64,000 nt of DNA from Mactromeris polynyma (taxonomy: Eukaryota > Mollusca > Bivalvia > Venerida > Mactridae): the NCBI GenBank assembly GCA_032209605.1, contig JASFXZ010000002.1, positions 58,158,431 through 58,222,430 on the forward strand. Reading direction: 5' to 3'. The position numbers and the translations under genes are program-made. The notes beneath the pieces were generated by a model that was not told where the DNA came from, ran no database searches, and was given only the letters and a program-made list of their open reading frames with translations. Positions 61,390 through 64,000 of the stretch are shown piece by piece. How positions within the stretch are numbered: position 1 is the stretch's first letter; each line of letters starts with the position of its first letter.

Positions 61390-61844
61390 CCTTACCGCAC
61401 GCTCTGGTACCATGTTTCTACACACGCATCTATTGATCATAAGAAACGAGAGCCAAATGGAGACAACCAATCTAAAGATAGATTTTACAACACTTAGTCA
61501 ATCTAATATATAACAAAAACTCGTCAGCATTTGGATATTTTACGATACGCCAACATTCTGCTGTATACACAGAATGTACGAACGTTGTGTGTTATATTAG
61601 CTCAGCATGTGCTGGAATGAATCATGGTGTTTGTTTACAGAATGGGCCGCGAGACGATCGAAGTAATCTAGTACAAAACTGAGTACACTTAAAACATTGG
61701 CTATAAATAACAATTGAATATATAAGGAAATTATTTTTAAATCTCTTAATGCACATTTCGTCTTCAAATCACCATAGATATTGCGAATACCTGATATAAA
61801 AACAGATTTTAAGGTCATCAGGGTTTTCCCTTTGAATATATACT

Positions 61845-61901
61845 GCTTGTTTTGTGTTGTCAAAATTATAAAATTTATATATTTGACAACACAAAACAAG
61901 C
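61845..61901. repeat. perfect 20-bp inverted repeat with 17-nt spacer
   Basis: GCTTGTTTTGTGTTGTCAAA is followed after 17 nt by its exact reverse complement ending at 61901. It may be a very small MITE or a hairpin-forming site. The two short frames across it are chance. Confidence 0.85.
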
Positions 61902-62989
61902 GCTTACTATATCATATTTATTCTACATTTTCGAAAATTCAGGACAAAAAAAATAGAACACGTGTACACTAACAGGTTGTGAACGACTAATTAGTTGTGT
62001 CCGAACCGTCCGAGAGAACGGCGAGTTCGAGTGTTTACGGGTATCTTGACAAAATTATGTTGGTTTCACTAGAAGCGGACCGAGCATTACAATCGTTGAA
62101 TCGAGAGGCAGTACACGTCAAGCATTGCAAGTTTCTAACATGTTCTTTGTCGATATAATTCAACAATTATCTTAAAATTGTTATCTATAACAATTGCTGA
62201 ACATAATTTTAATAGGAATCCGTTTTCCATCCCCAAAATGTGTTACATTTCGCTTGAAGAAATACATTAATTATGCAGATTCAATGGAAAAGTTTGGAGA
62301 AGAAACTAGACACATTGTATCATAAACATCGTCTTTCTAGCTATATCCAGAATATTGTGAATACACGACAACTACTTTTGTTATAAGTTTGTTTTCCAAT
62401 ACGGGTCATAAATACGACTTGGTTTCAAAATATTTGCATAAGTGATTCGCCTATTATGTTGATCCACCCATTTTCGAAAAAATCGATACTGATACAAAAA
62501 GCGGCGAGAACTTTCTTATCTTGACGACCGGTTAGTTTATCCTACTTTCTTGATTTTTGTTTACACTCCACGCAGTCCACGAATATGTCAGATTGCCTCC
62601 GACGGGTACACACTAATTAATGACGTCACATCACGTGAACGCAGTTTAAAAATGCGATTAATTATTGTTGTTGTAGTTGAATTTCTCAGACAGTAGATGA
62701 ACTGATTAGTTCTTGCCTCTAGTTTGTAGATAAAACAAGTATATGTCTGTGCTGCTGTGTTGACAAAATAGGAAGTTTCGATGTGATATCAATAATCTTG
62801 TTTGAAATATAATTTAACAAAAAAAAGAATATTTTACGATATAATCATATAAGTGGAGCAAATCGAATAATTTTGTTTAATCAACTGCAACTAATATTAG
62901 AGCTTATATCCGTCACACAATATGACTTTTTCTCGTGTACTCCCCGGTACTCGCGCCAAATTTAGGACCAGTGCAGTTAGTGGTTCATG
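61902..62989. other. non-coding stretch
   Basis: TGACGTCACATCACGTGA at about 62622 combines CRE and E-box words. CTCGCGCCAAATTT at about 62950 is E2F-like. No gene was seen next to them. Confidence 0.3.
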
Positions 62990-63240
62990 TTTGTTTCATC
63001 GGGTTTAACGCCGTTTCTCAACGATATTTCAGTTATATACGGCGGCCGGTTCACCTAACCAGTTTTTCCTGGTCTGAATTCTAACCAGTACTAACTTACC
63101 CTTCCACAAGGAGCCGGCAACTTCTCCACATGTGGAGGAAAATCGACATTTTTTGTAAAACTTAGTTAGTGGTTCAGTCTCCACAGGATGGGATTCCATC
63201 TTTAGAACATCGGATCAGTACCATTTACCATTTATTGATA
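62990..63240 (+). mobile_element. molluscan-type dispersed repeat, possibly a SINE central domain
   Basis: GGGTTTAACGCCGTTTCTCA + ACGATATTTCAGTTATATACGGCGG, then AACCAGT..., CCAGTACTAACTTACCCTTC and CAACTTCTCCACATG. This wording is widespread in mollusc genomes as I recall it. The class assignment is uncertain. Confidence 0.5.
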
Positions 63241-63280
63241 GCAAATCGGCATATAAATACGCCTTTAGCCATTTATCAGT

Positions 63281-64000
63281 AACCAGGTACTCTACATCCA
63301 CGACCACTACGTCTCAACCAGGTACTCTACATCCACGACCACTACGTCTCAACCAGGTACTCTACATCCACGACCACTACGTCTCAACCAGGTACTCTAC
63401 ACACACGACCACTACGTCTCAACCAGGTACTCTACACACACGACCACTACGTCTCAACCAGGTACTCTACATCCACGACCACTACGTCTCAACCAGGTAC
63501 TCTACATCCACGACCACTACGTCTCAACCAGGTACTCTACATCCACGACCACTACGTCTCAACCAGGTACTCTACATCCACGACCACTACGTCTCAACCA
63601 GGTACTCTACACACACGACCACTACGTCTCAACCAGGTACTCTACATCCACGACCACTACGTCTCAACCAGGTACTCTACATCCACGACCACTACGTCTC
63701 AACCAGGTACTCTACACACACGACCACTACGTCTCAACCAGGTACTCTACATCCACGACCACTACGTCTCAACCAGGTACTCTACACACACGACCACTAC
63801 GTCTCAACCAGGTACTCTACACCCACGACCACTACGTCTCAACCAGGTACTCTACATCCACGACCACTACGTCTCAACCAGGTACTCTACACCCACGACC
63901 ACTACGTCTCAACCAGGTACTCTACATCCACGACCACTACGTCTCAACCAGGTACTCTACACACACGACCACTACGTCTCAACCAGGTACTCTACATCCA
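63281..64000. repeat. 35-bp minisatellite running off the right edge
   Basis: About 20 copies of AACCAGGTACTCTACATCCA + CGACCACTACGTCTC, nearly identical. The main variant is ACATCC/ACACAC/ACACCC. The plus strand has no stop in any phase, so frames across it are meaningless. Confidence 0.95.

Noticed and set aside
63281..64000. Regular repeats considered as a CRISPR array
   Set aside because: Units are contiguous and have no unique spacers, and the genome is animal. The other arrays fail for the same reason.

Overview
The window looks like a piece of an animal nuclear genome, most likely a mollusc and perhaps a bivalve. It is AT-rich and intron-rich, full of minisatellites and MITE-like elements. 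It carries a metazoan Ty3/gypsy retrotransposon, a LINE tail and a dispersed element (about 62990-63240) resembling the repeats common in molluscan genomes. No database search was possible, so the taxon is an inference. Most long open frames here are tandem repeats read in several frames, not genes.

The key gene is on the + strand at about 37215-46450. A non-coding first exon and three coding exons (37757-38423, 42049-42260, 45508-45636) join in phase into a 335-residue protein. It carries, in order, a DSGYSS phosphodegron-like motif, an acidic stretch, a dynein-light-chain-type motif (SVGTQTPNPHCQ) and a BH3 helix (VGRELRRISDDFHSVY). This is the layout of the BH3-only death protein Bim (BCL2L11). 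The assignment rests on motifs, order, exon phase and splice signals.

Layout from left to right. 1-6.9 kb: mostly non-coding, with a weak candidate terminal exon, a dispersed repeat and a MITE-like element. 6.9-9.2 kb: a small unrecognised minus-strand gene (two coding exons, 94 residues) with an NRF-1-like palindrome at its 5' end and a hAT-like MITE beside that site. 9.2-14.4 kb: a tRNA-derived SINE and two further MITE candidates. 14.46-23.6 kb: a minus-strand Ty3/gypsy element with complete gag and pol frames, joined by a canonical -1 slippery heptamer, lying between two arrays of the same 43-bp minisatellite. 23.6-37 kb: a candidate first coding exon, a 5'-truncated LINE, a 1-kb GAT microsatellite, two minisatellites and tandem tRNA-like units. 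37-46.5 kb: the Bim-like gene. 46.7-64 kb: gene-poor DNA dominated by satellites (24-bp, composite, 30-bp, 17-bp and 35-bp units), MITE-like copies and the molluscan-type repeat.

The recognised genes do not form a pathway. The Bim-like gene is a probable apoptosis inducer, the 94-residue gene has no assigned role, and the retrotransposon encodes its own capsid, protease, reverse transcriptase, RNase H and integrase.
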